A stretch of DNA of 64,000 nucleotides. Origin: Bacteroidota bacterium (GTDB taxonomy: Bacteria; Bacteroidota; Bacteroidia; JAHEXY01). The DNA lies in assembly GCA_023251875.1 (NCBI GenBank), contig JAHEXY010000002.1:186001-250000 (forward strand), given 5' to 3'. The notes under the pieces are model-generated. The model worked only from the letters and a program-made list of their open reading frames with translations. It did no database searches and was not told the DNA's origin. Below, piece by piece: positions 1-9,845 of this stretch (the first letter of the stretch is position 1; every line of letters begins with the position of its first letter). Made by a program: the position numbers and the translations under genes.

Positions 1-2
1 CC

Positions 3-3000
3 CATCTTGGTTATGTAGAATCATTAATCAAAGACTCAACAGGCAATTTGTATGGCCCAGATGATTTTGATACCGAACAAAGAGTGCATTATGCCGATGA
101 TTTAGGTAAAGTACCTGTTTGGGAAAATCCTAAACCTGTTTTTGGAGCCATCAATCAATTTTATTCCGATACCAATCCCGATTTAGGTGTGCCCAATGCA
201 GGTAATTTCCCTTATGCACGTACACTTTACCACCAAGATGGGCGTGTAAAAAAACAATCACTCTTTGGCGATGAACACCGCCTAGGGCTTTATGATAAAA
301 CGTATGATGAGGCTGGCTTGCAACGTACCATTCGCACCTATTACTCTGCCGTTTCTGATTCTGAATTGTTAAAAGTTTTTGGTAACGAAACGCCACATGA
401 TACCAATATTTACAAAGTAATTACTGTTGACCCTAACGATCGCCCCTTTGTTGAATACAAAACCATTGATGGCAATACCATTGCTACTGCATATATTAAT
501 ACAGGTCAACATCCTTTGCTCGATGATGTATGGGCTGACCCTAAAGTAAGAACAAAAAAATTGATCGAAGGTGAAGTAATGGCAGATCCTACCACAATAG
601 TAAGGGAGCAATCCATTGCATTTGCAGAACCAAAAATTCAGATTAAACTCCAATACAAACTCGATCCATCAGAAGATTTTTTTAATGCCAATTGCATTAG
701 CTATTGCAGAACCTGCGATTATTCTGTTTATCTCTATGTTATTCGTGAAGAAACCGATGAATTAAAATGGAAAAAAGAATTTACCATTGGTGGAGATGTA
801 TGCGGCAAAGCAGCAGACACCACATACACAGATTCCTTTACCCTGGACGACCCTGGCGTGTACCGCTTTGGCCGAAAAATTACCGTAAACAATATAAAAG
901 AAGGTGAAACCCATTTTTCTGATTATTACGAAACCGCCATTGGTGAGAAAATGGATGAAAAAGTATTGAGCAAGTTTGATAAACTAAAAAACTACCTCAG
1001 CGGAACATTAACGGACGAAAACGGAGATGCACTTGCCCCTGATCTTGATAAATTAAATCGTTATTTAAATAAGCTGGCAGGTGTATCAACCTCCAGTGCT
1101 GCTACAAAAGTTACATCTGCTACAACAGCCTTTACCGATCTCTCACTTTTTGACAATGATGATGATATAACGGTAAGCTATGATTCAAAAGCCGATGAAT
1201 ACACACTAAAAACCCATTGTACCAGCATTACCATACCCAAAATTTCTTGTGGCGAAGATATTTGTGCCGACTACTGGATGCCTTATGACGATAAGGGCGA
1301 TGCCGATGGAGATATTGATGACGATGGTACTATTGATTACCCTCATTACAATTCAATTGTTGCAAATCTTTTTAAAGAAGATGGTGGTTATTATGATTTT
1401 GAAAATATTTTATACAACAAAGCCAAAGATGAAGAATGGGAAGATGCAAACGGAAATGCTTTGAGCAATAAACTTTACAAATATTTTTATGATAAAGATG
1501 GAGAATACCTTTATCCAACAGGTAATAAGTATTCATATACAAGTGTTATAAAAATTTCACCCGACAACTCACAAGATAATTTTGTTGATGGAAATGATGA
1601 GTTAATCTGGGCTACACCATACACATACGTTAAGGATAACAATGATATACAAACTATTGCATATTCTTGTAATACCCTAAAGAGTGGTTCTGATCTTACC
1701 ACAGAAGAAATACCTTATTTATCTGTTTCGCTTTCTATTAATGGAACTGAAATTCTCTCATCAAGCACTATGCTTGATCCTGCAAGGCTTACAACAATAG
1801 AAGATAGGCACGATGAGAGTAAAACAGCCTCTAATAATGGATTAACATCACATTACGAAGCATGCTCCATTAGCTTATCTGATTATGCTGACGCTTTGAA
1901 AGATTACTTGCAAACGCTGCTTGCTCCTTACCAAGATATTTATGATATAGATATTGACGTAAGTGCCGTACATCAAAAAGCCACTGACAAAGAGGATGCC
2001 GTGTCTAAACTAGAAATTACAATAAGCTCTGATGTTGTTCTCAAGCTTTCTTTAGACCTGGGAGCCTCTGTTCATTTAAACGCAAGTGTTACCGATTTTC
2101 ATTCAAGTACAAGTGCCACCAACAGCTTCCCTAATGCTACAGGCGCCCTCAATGCCATGCTCAACCACATGATACTGGATGAACAAGGCGATAAAGCTTA
2201 TGATTGCATGGACGTTTTAATGGCAGTTGAAAAATTTACAGATGATTGGGATGGTTTATATGCCAGCAAGGGCAGTAGTACTGCGCCCGGCACAAATTTT
2301 ATGGATTATCTGCTAAACCTTATTGGTAGCAATGAATCCGCTGATACAACTCAATTAGATGGTAAACAATATAGCGGATTTTCAAACCACCCTTATGGCA
2401 ATGGCGATGCCGATTTCCCTTCTCTGCTTGCACCAAGCCAAGACTATGGCCTTGGTTATTTAGAATATGCCTATAAATCGTTTAATTTAGATGTTGATAT
2501 TATAGTATTGGATGCTTCTATCGATCCATTATTTGTGCTTACCAATAATCAAGAATCTTGCTTTAACCAGTATGGTATTGACATTTCAAAAAATCCTTCT
2601 GATTGGAGTACTCCAAGCGGAGAATCATTAGATGATAGCACTAAAGTTTGGGATGTAGCAACATGTGGCAGTGCGGCCTGGTGGGATGCTTCTACTTCTA
2701 GCATTATTGCCGATGACCGCTCCGAAAGCCAACAATGTAAAATATGGGATCAACTTTACACCTGCATACAGAGCGATGAAGATCAGGCAGAAGCTTATTT
2801 AAGCAGCAAAATTATTGACAATAGTACTTACATTGGTAGTGGTGCTTATAATATTTCAGCTAATGCTCAATTTTCAGGAAATAGCACTACCATAAACAAG
2901 CTTATTGATACCAAAATTGATAAAGCCGTAGACCTCCGTTTGCCCTCTGTAAAAATAGCCATTGAAAAAGCTGATGTAAAATCAAAACTTAGCAGTTATT

Positions 3001-6000
3001 TGCCATCTCTTAATGCCACACCGGTTCATGCACTCAAATACCAACTTCGCGATGAGCTTAAAAACAAACATGGTAAATTAAGTGAATTAAGTGCTGCTGC
3101 TAAAACCAAAGCCGATTCATTAACAGTATATAAAAATGCTCAAAAATTAGTAGCCGGTTTTATTGATGTAACTTTTGATCAAACACTAAATGACAAGGTA
3201 ACACTCAATATTACACCAAGCGGATATACTTTTCTTGACCCCATTAAAACTTCCAAATCAGAGATTTTAAAGAGCGAACTTAATCAGTGTGTTAAAAAAT
3301 ATGGTAATGCCCCAAGCCGTTCAGAAATAAACAATTGGATAGATTCCATTGCCGATGCGTATGAAATAAATATTAATCCCCTCAGCACATTTAAACTGGT
3401 TAAAAGTTCAGGCTTTTTTGCAGACTCAACAAGCTTTAGTAATAAAGACGCAGTATTTTCTGTAAATGCCGGCCAAATTAAATTTTTTGATGGCAAAAAA
3501 ACAGAAACGTTAATGAACATTAACAACACCTTAGGAGGTGACGAAAGCTATGAAGCCCCTGCAATGGGTTATAAATTATCCGATCGTAGTTCCATTACAG
3601 CCACCTTATCGGCACAAAAACAAAAAAAGAAAGCTTGCAACCAAGATAATATCGATTATGTGCTTTTTATTTTAGAATCAGAACTGGAACAAAGCCGCAA
3701 AAATGAAGTAGAAGCCTCTCTCGATAATTATTATACAGCTTGTACCCTGCCCGATAACATTGTTGATACATTCATGGTCGAATACGGAATCGACTATGTT
3801 CACTTCACACTTTTTTATTACGATGTAAATGGCAATTTAATTAAAACAGTTCCGCCAAAAGGAGTGGATATGTTTGAATATACCGTAAATGAAGATGGAG
3901 AAGTAATTGGTGATCGTCCTTCACGTATGGATGTAAAAAACCACACGCTTACTACCGAATACCAATACAATTCACTGGGTCAAAAAACCTACGAAAAAAC
4001 ACCCGATGGTGGCATTACACAATTTTGGTACAACAACATTGGGCAATTACGCTTTTCGCAAAATGCTGCACAATTTAAAAAACCAGTGTATTCTTATATT
4101 AAATACGATCATTTAGGTCGCCCAACAGAATCGGGCCAAAGCAGCCTACAAGGTAGCAGCCAAGCATTTGCTGCCAATGTTGATGACGATGATTTTCCTG
4201 CATCAAACAATACCGATAAAACCATTAGTGTGTATAATGATGCGGTAAGCGGACTCTCTTATATAAGTGGAGAAACATTAGAGCAAGAATTTTTAGAAAA
4301 CCGCGTGAGCTATTCTTATTCCGATGCCGATGGAACAGATGCTTCGGGCGATGAAATATATACTTACTACAGCTATAGCCCTCATGGCATGGTAGAGTGG
4401 ATGCTGCAAAGCATACCCGGAATTGACAATAAATACATCGAATACCAATACGATTTAATAAGCGGTAAAATAACACAGATCAGTTATAACCCCGGCAAAG
4501 TCGATCAGTTTTTTCATAAATATGTTTATGATTCTGATAACAGAATTGAAAAAACACAAAGCTCGCGCGATGGCTATTTGTGGGATACCGATGCCCAATA
4601 CAAATACTACGCTTATGGCCCTTTAAAGCGCCTTTCTATTGGTGAAGACAAAGTACAAGGCCTCGATTATGTGTATACCATTAACGGTTGGCTCAAAGCT
4701 GTAAACCACCAAAGCCTTAGTGCTACTTACGATCCCGGAAATGACGGAGGCCCCGATTCTAAATTTGCTACCGATGCATTTGGTTACACATTGGGGTATT
4801 TTGAAGGAGATTTTAAAAGAGGCATTGATACAACTGGCGATGGAAAGCTGGATGATTTCTCTCCTTTTAATTCTGAGTTTTCTGACGCCACTTCTAACTA
4901 TTACAGTACCGGTATTAACCAATTAGACTGGTACCGAGATGGGGGAAGCCAAAAAAATAATTACAAACCCCTTTTCGATGGCAGCATTACCAATATGGCA
5001 TACAATGTAAAAGATCCATCGGGCAGTATGAACCACACCGGGCTAGCACAAGGCTTTATGTTTAATTACGATGAGCTCAACCGCCTTACCAAAGCCAGTT
5101 ACGATTATAGCAGTGGTACAGGAAACACAGCTACTTTTAGCCAAACTACCACAAAAGAATACCTCTCTACTTTTAGTTATGACGAAAACGGAAATATCGA
5201 TACCCTTTCTCGTTATGCAAGCTATGATAAAACAGCCAAAGCAGTTACTAAAATGGATAGTTTGATTTACAACTATAATGCAAGCTGCAACCAAATCAAC
5301 CATGTTGACGATGCTTTTGCTGCAACATCATCTATTACTACTGATATAGAAGACCAAAGCAAAGGCAATTACGATTACGATGCCATTGGCCAGCTTATAC
5401 AAGATAATGCCGAAGGCATTGAAAACATTAAATGGACACCAGCCCACAAAGTAGAAAAAGTAACGTATACCAGTGGCAAAACCATTAGTTTTACCTATAA
5501 CAGCCTTGGCTACAGAAGCAGCAAAATAGTTTCTGAACCCACAACACTTACTTCTGCAGGGCCCACTAAGCTGCCTACTACGCATACCCTAACTACCACC
5601 TATTACGTAACTGATGTAAATGGCAATGTAATGGCTATATATACCAGCCCAAGCTCAGGTACTGATGCTACATTAAGCGAACTACCCATTTATGGTACTA
5701 GCCGTATGGGTGAATACAAATCAGCAGCTGGTATTGACCCAGATGCCACAATAAGTTCAGATGAATTTACACGCACTGTAGGCAATAAATATTATGAATT
5801 AAGTGATCATTTGGGCAATGTACGTGCAGTAGTAGAAGACGTAAAAGCAAGTGATGGCAGTGCTACTGTAGTAAGCGCCACCGACTACTACCCTTACGGT
5901 ATGGAAATGCCTGGCCGTACCTATAGCAGCAGCGATTACCGCTACGGCTACCAAGGCAAAGAAAAAGACGATGATGTAAAAAGCAATGGCAACTCTTATG

Positions 6001-7007
6001 ACTTTGGCGCCCGCTTTTACGACCCTAGGTTGGGCAGGTGGTTGAGTAGAGACCCATTAGCTGAGAAGTATGCTGATATGAGCCCATACAATGCTTTTGC
6101 AAATAATCCTATAAATATGGTGGATCCGGATGGGAAAGAGTATCATGCAGTAGTACTTTCTGGTCAAGCAGTGGTTGCTATTGCAGCTTCAATGGGCATA
6201 CAATTAAGTCATTCCGAATCTGTAGGATATATTGCTGTTATCACAAGTAGTAATATATATATATTTGAAGTTTCTTCTAGAACAGATGCTGTTGGAGTAG
6301 GATTAACGGAAGGGGCATCTGGTGGTGCTGGAGGAGGGGCTAATATTGGGTATATTAATTCTTCAAAACCTATTGATGAATCCGTGGCAAAAGATGCAAT
6401 GGGGGGGAAAGATGTGGGAGCCTCTACTCAACTTAGAGGAGTTGCAGTTTTGGGTGCTAGTTGTTCTCTGGGCGCAAGTCAATCAGCAACTTCAAATGAA
6501 AATCTTTCTAGTGGCTCTATTGGATTAGAGTGTACTGGCGAAGCCGGTGAAGGAGCAGGGGTCGGTTTGAATGTTACTGAATCAACTACAACTATTCGTT
6601 CCTCTACTAGTTTATTTGAAGAGCCGGCCCCCTCACATAAAAAAATAGTGCCTTGGGCAATACGAGAAGTTAAATTAGCTGATGGAACATATCAAATATG
6701 GATGTCTGATGGTTCAGTTGTATTTAAATATCCTGATGGTAGTGCGGTTAGATACACTTGTAAAAATGGTAAAGTCGAAAGTATTCAAGTGCGAGGTCCT
6801 TTTGAGTTCCCTAATAAACCTGGAACTGTTACGTATAATAATAATTTTTTGTTTCCTAACAAGCCAGGAACTGTTACGTTTGAAAATAATTCAGACCCTT
6901 CTAATTTTGAATTCCCAAATAAACCGGGAACTATTACATTTGAAAAAGATGCTGAATCTCCGGAAGACAAACAAGTTGTTGGAAGGCGTGGTACGCGTGT
7001 AGAATAA
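3..7007 (+). CDS. RHS/YD-repeat surface protein, 5' end outside window
   Basis: The reading frame is open from the left window edge, so the N-terminus is missing; at least 2,330 residues are present. YD/RHS-type repeats (for example YDVNGNLIKTVPPKG, YNSLGQKTYEKTPDGG) fill roughly nt 3800-5950. The RHS-associated core signature (YDFGARFYDPRLGRWLSRDP, then PYNAFANNPINMVDPDGK) lies at nt 5998-6140. In this family the core seals a shell that encloses a variable C-terminal tip. Here the tip (nt 6141-7007) is rich in Gly, Ser and Thr, uses more AT-rich codons than the core, and ends in three FPNKPGT repeats. I recognise no nuclease or protease motif in it. An Asp-rich DxDxDG stretch at nt 1287-1337 looks calcium-binding. 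The family is generally a contact-dependent or polymorphic toxin; toxicity here is inferred only. Confidence 0.93.
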   Translation, partial: HLGYVESLIKDSTGNLYGPDDFDTEQRVHYADDLGKVPVWENPKPVFGAINQFYSDTNPDLGVPNAGNFPYARTLYHQDGRVKKQSLFGDEHRLGLYDKTYDEAGLQRTIRTYYSAVSDSELLKVFGNETPHDTNIYKVITVDPNDRPFVEYKTIDGNTIATAYINTGQHPLLDDVWADPKVRTKKLIEGEVMADPTTIVREQSIAFAEPKIQIKLQYKLDPSEDFFNANCISYCRTCDYSVYLYVIREETDELKWKKEFTIGGDVCGKAADTTYTDSFTLDDPGVYRFGRKITVNNIKEGETHFSDYYETAIGEKMDEKVLSKFDKLKNYLSGTLTDENGDALAPDLDKLNRYLNKLAGVSTSSAATKVTSATTAFTDLSLFDNDDDITVSYDSKADEYTLKTHCTSITIPKISCGEDICADYWMPYDDKGDADGDIDDDGTIDYPHYNSIVANLFKEDGGYYDFENILYNKAKDEEWEDANGNALSNKLYKYFYDKDGEYLYPTGNKYSYTSVIKISPDNSQDNFVDGNDELIWATPYTYVKDNNDIQTIAYSCNTLKSGSDLTTEEIPYLSVSLSINGTEILSSSTMLDPARLTTIEDRHDESKTASNNGLTSHYEACSISLSDYADALKDYLQTLLAPYQDIYDIDIDVSAVHQKATDKEDAVSKLEITISSDVVLKLSLDLGASVHLNASVTDFHSSTSATNSFPNATGALNAMLNHMILDEQGDKAYDCMDVLMAVEKFTDDWDGLYASKGSSTAPGTNFMDYLLNLIGSNESADTTQLDGKQYSGFSNHPYGNGDADFPSLLAPSQDYGLGYLEYAYKSFNLDVDIIVLDASIDPLFVLTNNQESCFNQYGIDISKNPSDWSTPSGESLDDSTKVWDVATCGSAAWWDASTSSIIADDRSESQQCKIWDQLYTCIQSDEDQAEAYLSSKIIDNSTYIGSGAYNISANAQFSGNSTTINKLIDTKIDKAVDLRLPSVKIAIEKADVKSKLSSYLPSLNATPVHALKYQLRDELKNKHGKLSELSAAAKTKADSLTVYKNAQKLVAGFIDVTFDQTLNDKVTLNITPSGYTFLDPIKTSKSEILKSELNQCVKKYGNAPSRSEINNWIDSIADAYEININPLSTFKLVKSSGFFADSTSFSNKDAVFSVNAGQIKFFDGKKTETLMNINNTLGGDESYEAPAMGYKLSDRSSITATLSAQKQKKKACNQDNIDYVLFILESELEQSRKNEVEASLDNYYTACTLPDNIVDTFMVEYGIDYVHFTLFYYDVNGNLIKTVPPKGVDMFEYTVNEDGEVIGDRPSRMDVKNHTLTTEYQYNSLGQKTYEKTPDGGITQFWYNNIGQLRFSQNAAQFKKPVYSYIKYDHLGRPTESGQSSLQGSSQAFAANVDDDDFPASNNTDKTISVYNDAVSGLSYISGETLEQEFLENRVSYSYSDADGTDASGDEIYTYYSYSPHGMVEWMLQSIPGIDNKYIEYQYDLISGKITQISYNPGKVDQFFHKYVYDSDNRIEKTQSSRDGYLWDTDAQYKYYAYGPLKRLSIGEDKVQGLDYVYTINGWLKAVNHQSLSATYDPGNDGGPDSKFATDAFGYTLGYFEGDFKRGIDTTGDGKLDDFSPFNSEFSDATSNYYSTGINQLDWYRDGGSQKNNYKPLFDGSITNMAYNVKDPSGSMNHTGLAQGFMFNYDELNRLTKASYDYSSGTGNTATFSQTTTKEYLSTFSYDENGNIDTLSRYASYDKTAKAVTKMDSLIYNYNASCNQINHVDDAFAATSSITTDIEDQSKGNYDYDAIGQLIQDNAEGIENIKWTPAHKVEKVTYTSGKTISFTYNSLGYRSSKIVSEPTTLTSAGPTKLPTTHTLTTTYYVTDVNGNVMAIYTSPSSGTDATLSELPIYGTSRMGEYKSAAGIDPDATISSDEFTRTVGNKYYELSDHLGNVRAVVEDVKASDGSATVVSATDYYPYGMEMPGRTYSSSDYRYGYQGKEKDDDVKSNGNSYDFGARFYDPRLGRWLSRDPLAEKYADMSPYNAFANNPINMVDPDGKEYHAVVLSGQAVVAIAASMGIQLSHSESVGYIAVITSSNIYIFEVSSRTDAVGVGLTEGASGGAGGGANIGYINSSKPIDESVAKDAMGGKDVGASTQLRGVAVLGASCSLGASQSATSNENLSSGSIGLECTGEAGEGAGVGLNVTESTTTIRSSTSLFEEPAPSHKKIVPWAIREVKLADGTYQIWMSDGSVVFKYPDGSAVRYTCKNGKVESIQVRGPFEFPNKPGTVTYNNNFLFPNKPGTVTFENNSDPSNFEFPNKPGTITFEKDAESPEDKQVVGRRGTRVE
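6801..6947 (+). repeat. Triple FPNKPGT repeat in RHS tip
   Basis: Three in-frame units begin at nt 6801, 6846 and 6906. Each encodes F-x-F-P-N-K-P-G-T followed by (V/I)T(Y/F). Spacings are 45 and 60 nt. Synonymous third positions differ between units, so this is an old or selected protein repeat rather than recent slippage. It lies 20 codons before the RHS stop. Confidence 0.9.
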
Positions 7008-7462
7008 CCCGGCTGGCGAGGAGTGCGTCAAGAAGAAATAGAAGCAATTTTTATTTCATGTTGTATCAAAGATGAAGGTAGGTCCTTCACAGGCGCTGTT
7101 CAGGCAGAGCCTGTAAACTACTCTAAGCTGCTGTAGAGAAAAGCTATGGTAGTGAGCGTTAGAGAAAAGGTGGTCTATGAACCATCAGGTACGTTTAGAG
7201 GAGATGAATGTAAATGAACCTTTGAAGAAGTGTCGAAACAGCGATTAAATGTCATCAAAACTGCACGTTTTCCTTAGCGACAGGAAGAGCATAGCAGCAA
7301 CCTGATTACGGGCTATGCGATGACCGGCATAAAGAAGGCATGACCTCTATACAGGCTTTGATACGGAACTTGAGAATCTGAAATACTGATGTGCGGAAAG
7401 CTGCAACAGTCGAATGTCCATAACATGTAAGGTGGTGGAAAGATAATTGTTGTCAAGGGAGG

Positions 7463-7496
<34 letters not shown>

Positions 7497-7617
7497 TTAC
7501 CAAAACAGTATTCAGAGGCGGACTGAGTTGTAGTAGTGATGATAGCTCGTGAAAACGAGAAGGAGCAAAGGACTCAGGTCATTTATGTAAAATTTGAAAA
7601 TAACAACCTGTAAAGGA

Positions 7618-8859
7618 ATGATTACATCGAATCAAACAAAATCACAAGCAGTAAGTAAACAGATGGTATGGGCAGCCTATAAAAAGGTAAAAGCCAATGG
7701 AGGCAGTGCAGGAATAGATGAAATGAGTATACTGGCATTTGATCAAAATATATCAAAGCACTTATACAAAATTTGGAATCGCATGGCATCAGGCAGCTAT
7801 TTCCCACCAGCGGTAAAGACAGTTGAAATACCCAAGAAGCCAACAGGAAAAAGAAAGCTTGGTATACCAACGGTATCAGATCGTATAGCCCAAACAGTAG
7901 TTAAAAATTATCTAGAGCCACAAATAGACAAACAATTTAGTAAAAGCTCCTACGGTTATAGAGTGGGCAAGAATGCACATCAAGCCGTAGAGCAAGCGAT
8001 AAATAATTGTCGAAATCGGGCATGGGTAATTGATTTAGATATTAAAGGATTCTTTGATAATTTGAATCATACCATCATGATGGAACTACTGAAGCAACAT
8101 ACGGAAGAGAAGTGGATAATCATGTATACCGAAAGATGGCTGAAAGCCTCTGTGGAAAAAGATGGAGAAACAAAAACGAGAGAGAAAGGAACTCCACAAG
8201 GCGGAGTAATTAGCCCATTACTGGCAAACATTTATCTACATCATGCGTTTGATAGTTGGATGGAAGAAAATTATCATTACATAACTTATGAACGGTATGC
8301 AGATGATATAATAGTCCATTGCAGTACAAAAGATCAAGCAGAAAATCTATTGGAACAAATCAGGCAGAGGCTAAAGGAATACGAACTTGATCTGCATCCT
8401 GAAAAGACGAAGATAGTATACTGCAAAAACTACCGAAGAAAAGAAGAATACGAAAAAGTGCAATTCACATTTTTGGGATTCAGTTTTCAACCGAGAAGTT
8501 ACCGTTCAAAACAACAACACGGAGAATTTCTTGGTTATGGAGCAGCGATCAGTGCAGCTGCGCAAAAAGCAATCAACGAGAAGATAAAGGAAACAAACTT
8601 TCATAGATGGTCGGAGGATGTAATAGAAGAAATAGCCAAACAGCTAAATCCAAAATTACGAGGATGGCTGAATTACTACGGAAAATTTGGGAAGTGGGAG
8701 ATGAACAAATTGCTAGATCATTTGAATATGCGATTGGTAAAATGGGTACAAAACAAGTATAAACTTACAGGACTAAAAGCAGGAATAGCAAAACTCGATA
8801 GCATATACACGGCACAGCCGAAACTATTTGCACATTGGGCGTATGGTTTTAGACCGTGA
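7618..8859 (+). CDS. ltrA: Group II intron reverse transcriptase/maturase
   Basis: The protein is 413 residues from ATG 7618; a TTG eight codons upstream is the alternative start. The palm domain carries the catalytic YADD at residues 227-230, and RT motifs such as GTPQGGVISPLLANIYLH and EKTKIVYCKN precede and follow it. A group II maturase (X/thumb) region with LRGWLNYYGKFGKWEMNKLL lies near the C-terminus. No HNH endonuclease domain follows, so this is an endonuclease-lacking type that would use nicked or single-stranded targets. It lies in intron domain IV, with domain V starting 10 nt after the stop. Its role is splicing and retrohoming of the host intron. Confidence 0.96.
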   Translation: MITSNQTKSQAVSKQMVWAAYKKVKANGGSAGIDEMSILAFDQNISKHLYKIWNRMASGSYFPPAVKTVEIPKKPTGKRKLGIPTVSDRIAQTVVKNYLEPQIDKQFSKSSYGYRVGKNAHQAVEQAINNCRNRAWVIDLDIKGFFDNLNHTIMMELLKQHTEEKWIIMYTERWLKASVEKDGETKTREKGTPQGGVISPLLANIYLHHAFDSWMEENYHYITYERYADDIIVHCSTKDQAENLLEQIRQRLKEYELDLHPEKTKIVYCKNYRRKEEYEKVQFTFLGFSFQPRSYRSKQQHGEFLGYGAAISAAAQKAINEKIKETNFHRWSEDVIEEIAKQLNPKLRGWLNYYGKFGKWEMNKLLDHLNMRLVKWVQNKYKLTGLKAGIAKLDSIYTAQPKLFAHWAYGFRP

Positions 8860-8869
8860 TAAATGACAA

Positions 8870-8903
8870 GAGCCGTATGATGCGAGAGTATCAAGTACGG
8901 TTC
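8870..8903 (+). ncRNA. Group II intron domain V
   Basis: A 34-nt hairpin has a 5' strand GAGCCGTATGATGC, loop GAGA and a 3' strand GTATCAAGTACGGTTC. This has the conserved length, AGC-type catalytic triad region and two-nucleotide bulge layout of domain V. Domain VI follows at 8904-8943 (stem around GGGGTGAAATTCCCC) and should contain the branch-point A near the 3' end. Confidence 0.92.
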
Positions 8904-8943
8904 TGTGAGAGGTTCGGGGTGAAATTCCCCCTACCTACTCGAC

Positions 8944-9023
8944 TGTTCGCGTAGCTGGTGGGGATTTGTGTGAAGCCTTGTGAGCAGGCTAATCCCAACC
9001 ACATAAAATCGGATTTGCAATCC
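8944..9023 (+). repeat. RHS-downstream structured repeat, copy 1 (right part)
   Basis: The left 15 nt of this copy (7008-7022) lie before the intron and the rest lies here. GGTGGGGATT can pair with AATCCCAACC to close a long hairpin. A small hairpin GGATT-TGC-AATCC follows at 9011-9023. It aligns with copies at 9070, 9752 and 10164. Sequence 8860-9246 holds only the intron end, two repeat copies and a promoter; I see no gene in it. Confidence 0.8.
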
Positions 9024-9069
9024 TTATATTTGCCCCCAAAAAGCAAAATGGGATTTCATTATAAAATTG

Positions 9070-9168
9070 CCCCGGCTGGCTTAGATGTTCGCGTACGCTG
9101 GTTGGTGATTTTGCGTGATGGCAGGTGTGTAAGGTAATCCCAACCATATAAAATTGCATTTGTAATGC
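9070..9168 (+). repeat. RHS-downstream structured repeat, copy 2
   Basis: This is the most complete copy. GGTTGG-T-GATT at the left pairs with AATC-CCAACC at the right (10 bp with a one-base bulge), enclosing TTGCGTGATGGCAGGTGTGTAA. A satellite hairpin GCATT-TGT-AATGC follows at 9156-9168; it differs from that of copy 1 at paired positions but keeps pairing. It is the uninterrupted counterpart that dates the intron insertion into copy 1. Confidence 0.82.
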
Positions 9169-9193
9169 TAAAAAAATGCAAAACTTTATTTTG

Positions 9194-9201
9194 TAACTTT
9201 G
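9194..9201 (+). promoter_or_regulatory. Bacteroidota -7 element TAACTTTG
   Basis: An exact match to TAnnTTTG lies 45 nt before the ATG at 9247. No clear TTTG -33 element is seen at the usual spacing. Confidence 0.55.
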
Positions 9202-9246
9202 TAGAAAAGTAAAACTACATTAATAGAAATTATATTAAACTATATA

Positions 9247-9486
9247 ATGCAAAAACGAATACAAAATGAGTTGAATTTTGGTAAGTGGATAGAAACTGAT
9301 ACGAGAGGAAGAATTTATTTTTTTGAGATAAAAGGAAAATTAGGTTGGAAAGCAAAATATTTAAAAGAAGTAGATAAAGACGAGATTACAATAAAATTTT
9401 GGCAAGAAATATACAATGAAAAAGATTTATTGGTGGAAATACATGAGAAATATCCTATAGATAAAGGACATATAAAACTATTATAG
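9247..9486 (+). CDS. Small toxin-tip-like protein of RHS neighbourhood
   Basis: This 79-residue protein is rich in Lys, Glu, Trp and aromatic residues. Segments GRIYFFEIKGKLGWKAKYLK and VEIHEKYPIDKGH resemble C-terminal tips I have seen on RHS-family proteins, but I cannot assign a named domain. It has its own ATG and promoter, so it is either a displaced toxin tip or a free-standing small protein. The next gene starts one base after its stop, as expected for a toxin-immunity couple. The pair is bracketed by repeat copies 2 and 3. Function is inferred from context only. Confidence 0.65.
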   Translation: MQKRIQNELNFGKWIETDTRGRIYFFEIKGKLGWKAKYLKEVDKDEITIKFWQEIYNEKDLLVEIHEKYPIDKGHIKLL

Positions 9487-9487
9487 C

Positions 9488-9751
9488 ATGATAATCACAA
9501 AACAAATAGTCGCAGTACAATTACTTCAATATTTGCAACATAAAACTAGTTTAAACGAACTCATTACTTGGGCAGAAGACATGTTAGTGGAAGGTCATTT
9601 TCAGGAAACTGAAACTGAAATCATAAGAAATGTATTGGGGGAAATAGGTCTCGCTAACGTTAGAAATTTCGGTTTATCTTGGGAAGATTGCGTTTCTATT
9701 ATGCAAAGACTTGGCTATACTATACACATCGAAGCCACTTTGGCCGCCTAA
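9488..9751 (+). CDS. Small acidic helical protein, candidate immunity protein
   Basis: This 87-residue protein starts one base after the preceding stop and is probably co-translated. It is acidic and predicted helical, with no signal peptide. The segment LITWAEDMLVEGHF and the later NFGLSWEDCVSIMQRLGY resemble a widespread small conserved family found as solitary genes and behind polymorphic toxins. By position it would neutralise the 79-residue neighbour. Repeat copy 3 begins directly after its stop codon. I do not know a formal family name, and the immunity role is inference. Confidence 0.7.
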   Translation: MIITKQIVAVQLLQYLQHKTSLNELITWAEDMLVEGHFQETETEIIRNVLGEIGLANVRNFGLSWEDCVSIMQRLGYTIHIEATLAA

Positions 9752-9829
9752 GCCAGTTGGTGCGGATATTCCGCATACGCGGTTGGCGATTTTGTGTGAT
9801 GGCCGGTATGTAAACTAGTCCGGTCAAAA
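9752..9829 (+). repeat. RHS-downstream structured repeat, copy 3
   Basis: It starts directly after the stop of the candidate immunity gene. It shares GTTGGCGATTTTGTGTGATG and GGTATGTAA with copy 2. It contains a perfect hairpin TGCGGA-TAT-TCCGCA near its left end, at the place where copies 1 and 2 have GTTCGCGTA-type sequence. The outer arms GGTTGG and CCGGTC still pair if G-U pairs are allowed. Confidence 0.78.
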
Positions 9830-9845
9830 ACAAATTTTATAAAAT

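Noticed and set aside
9070-9829. Integron attC sites for the repeats behind the RHS gene
   Set aside because: The outer arms read GTTGG...CCAAC, the reverse of attC (RYYYAAC...GTTRRRY), and no integrase is nearby.
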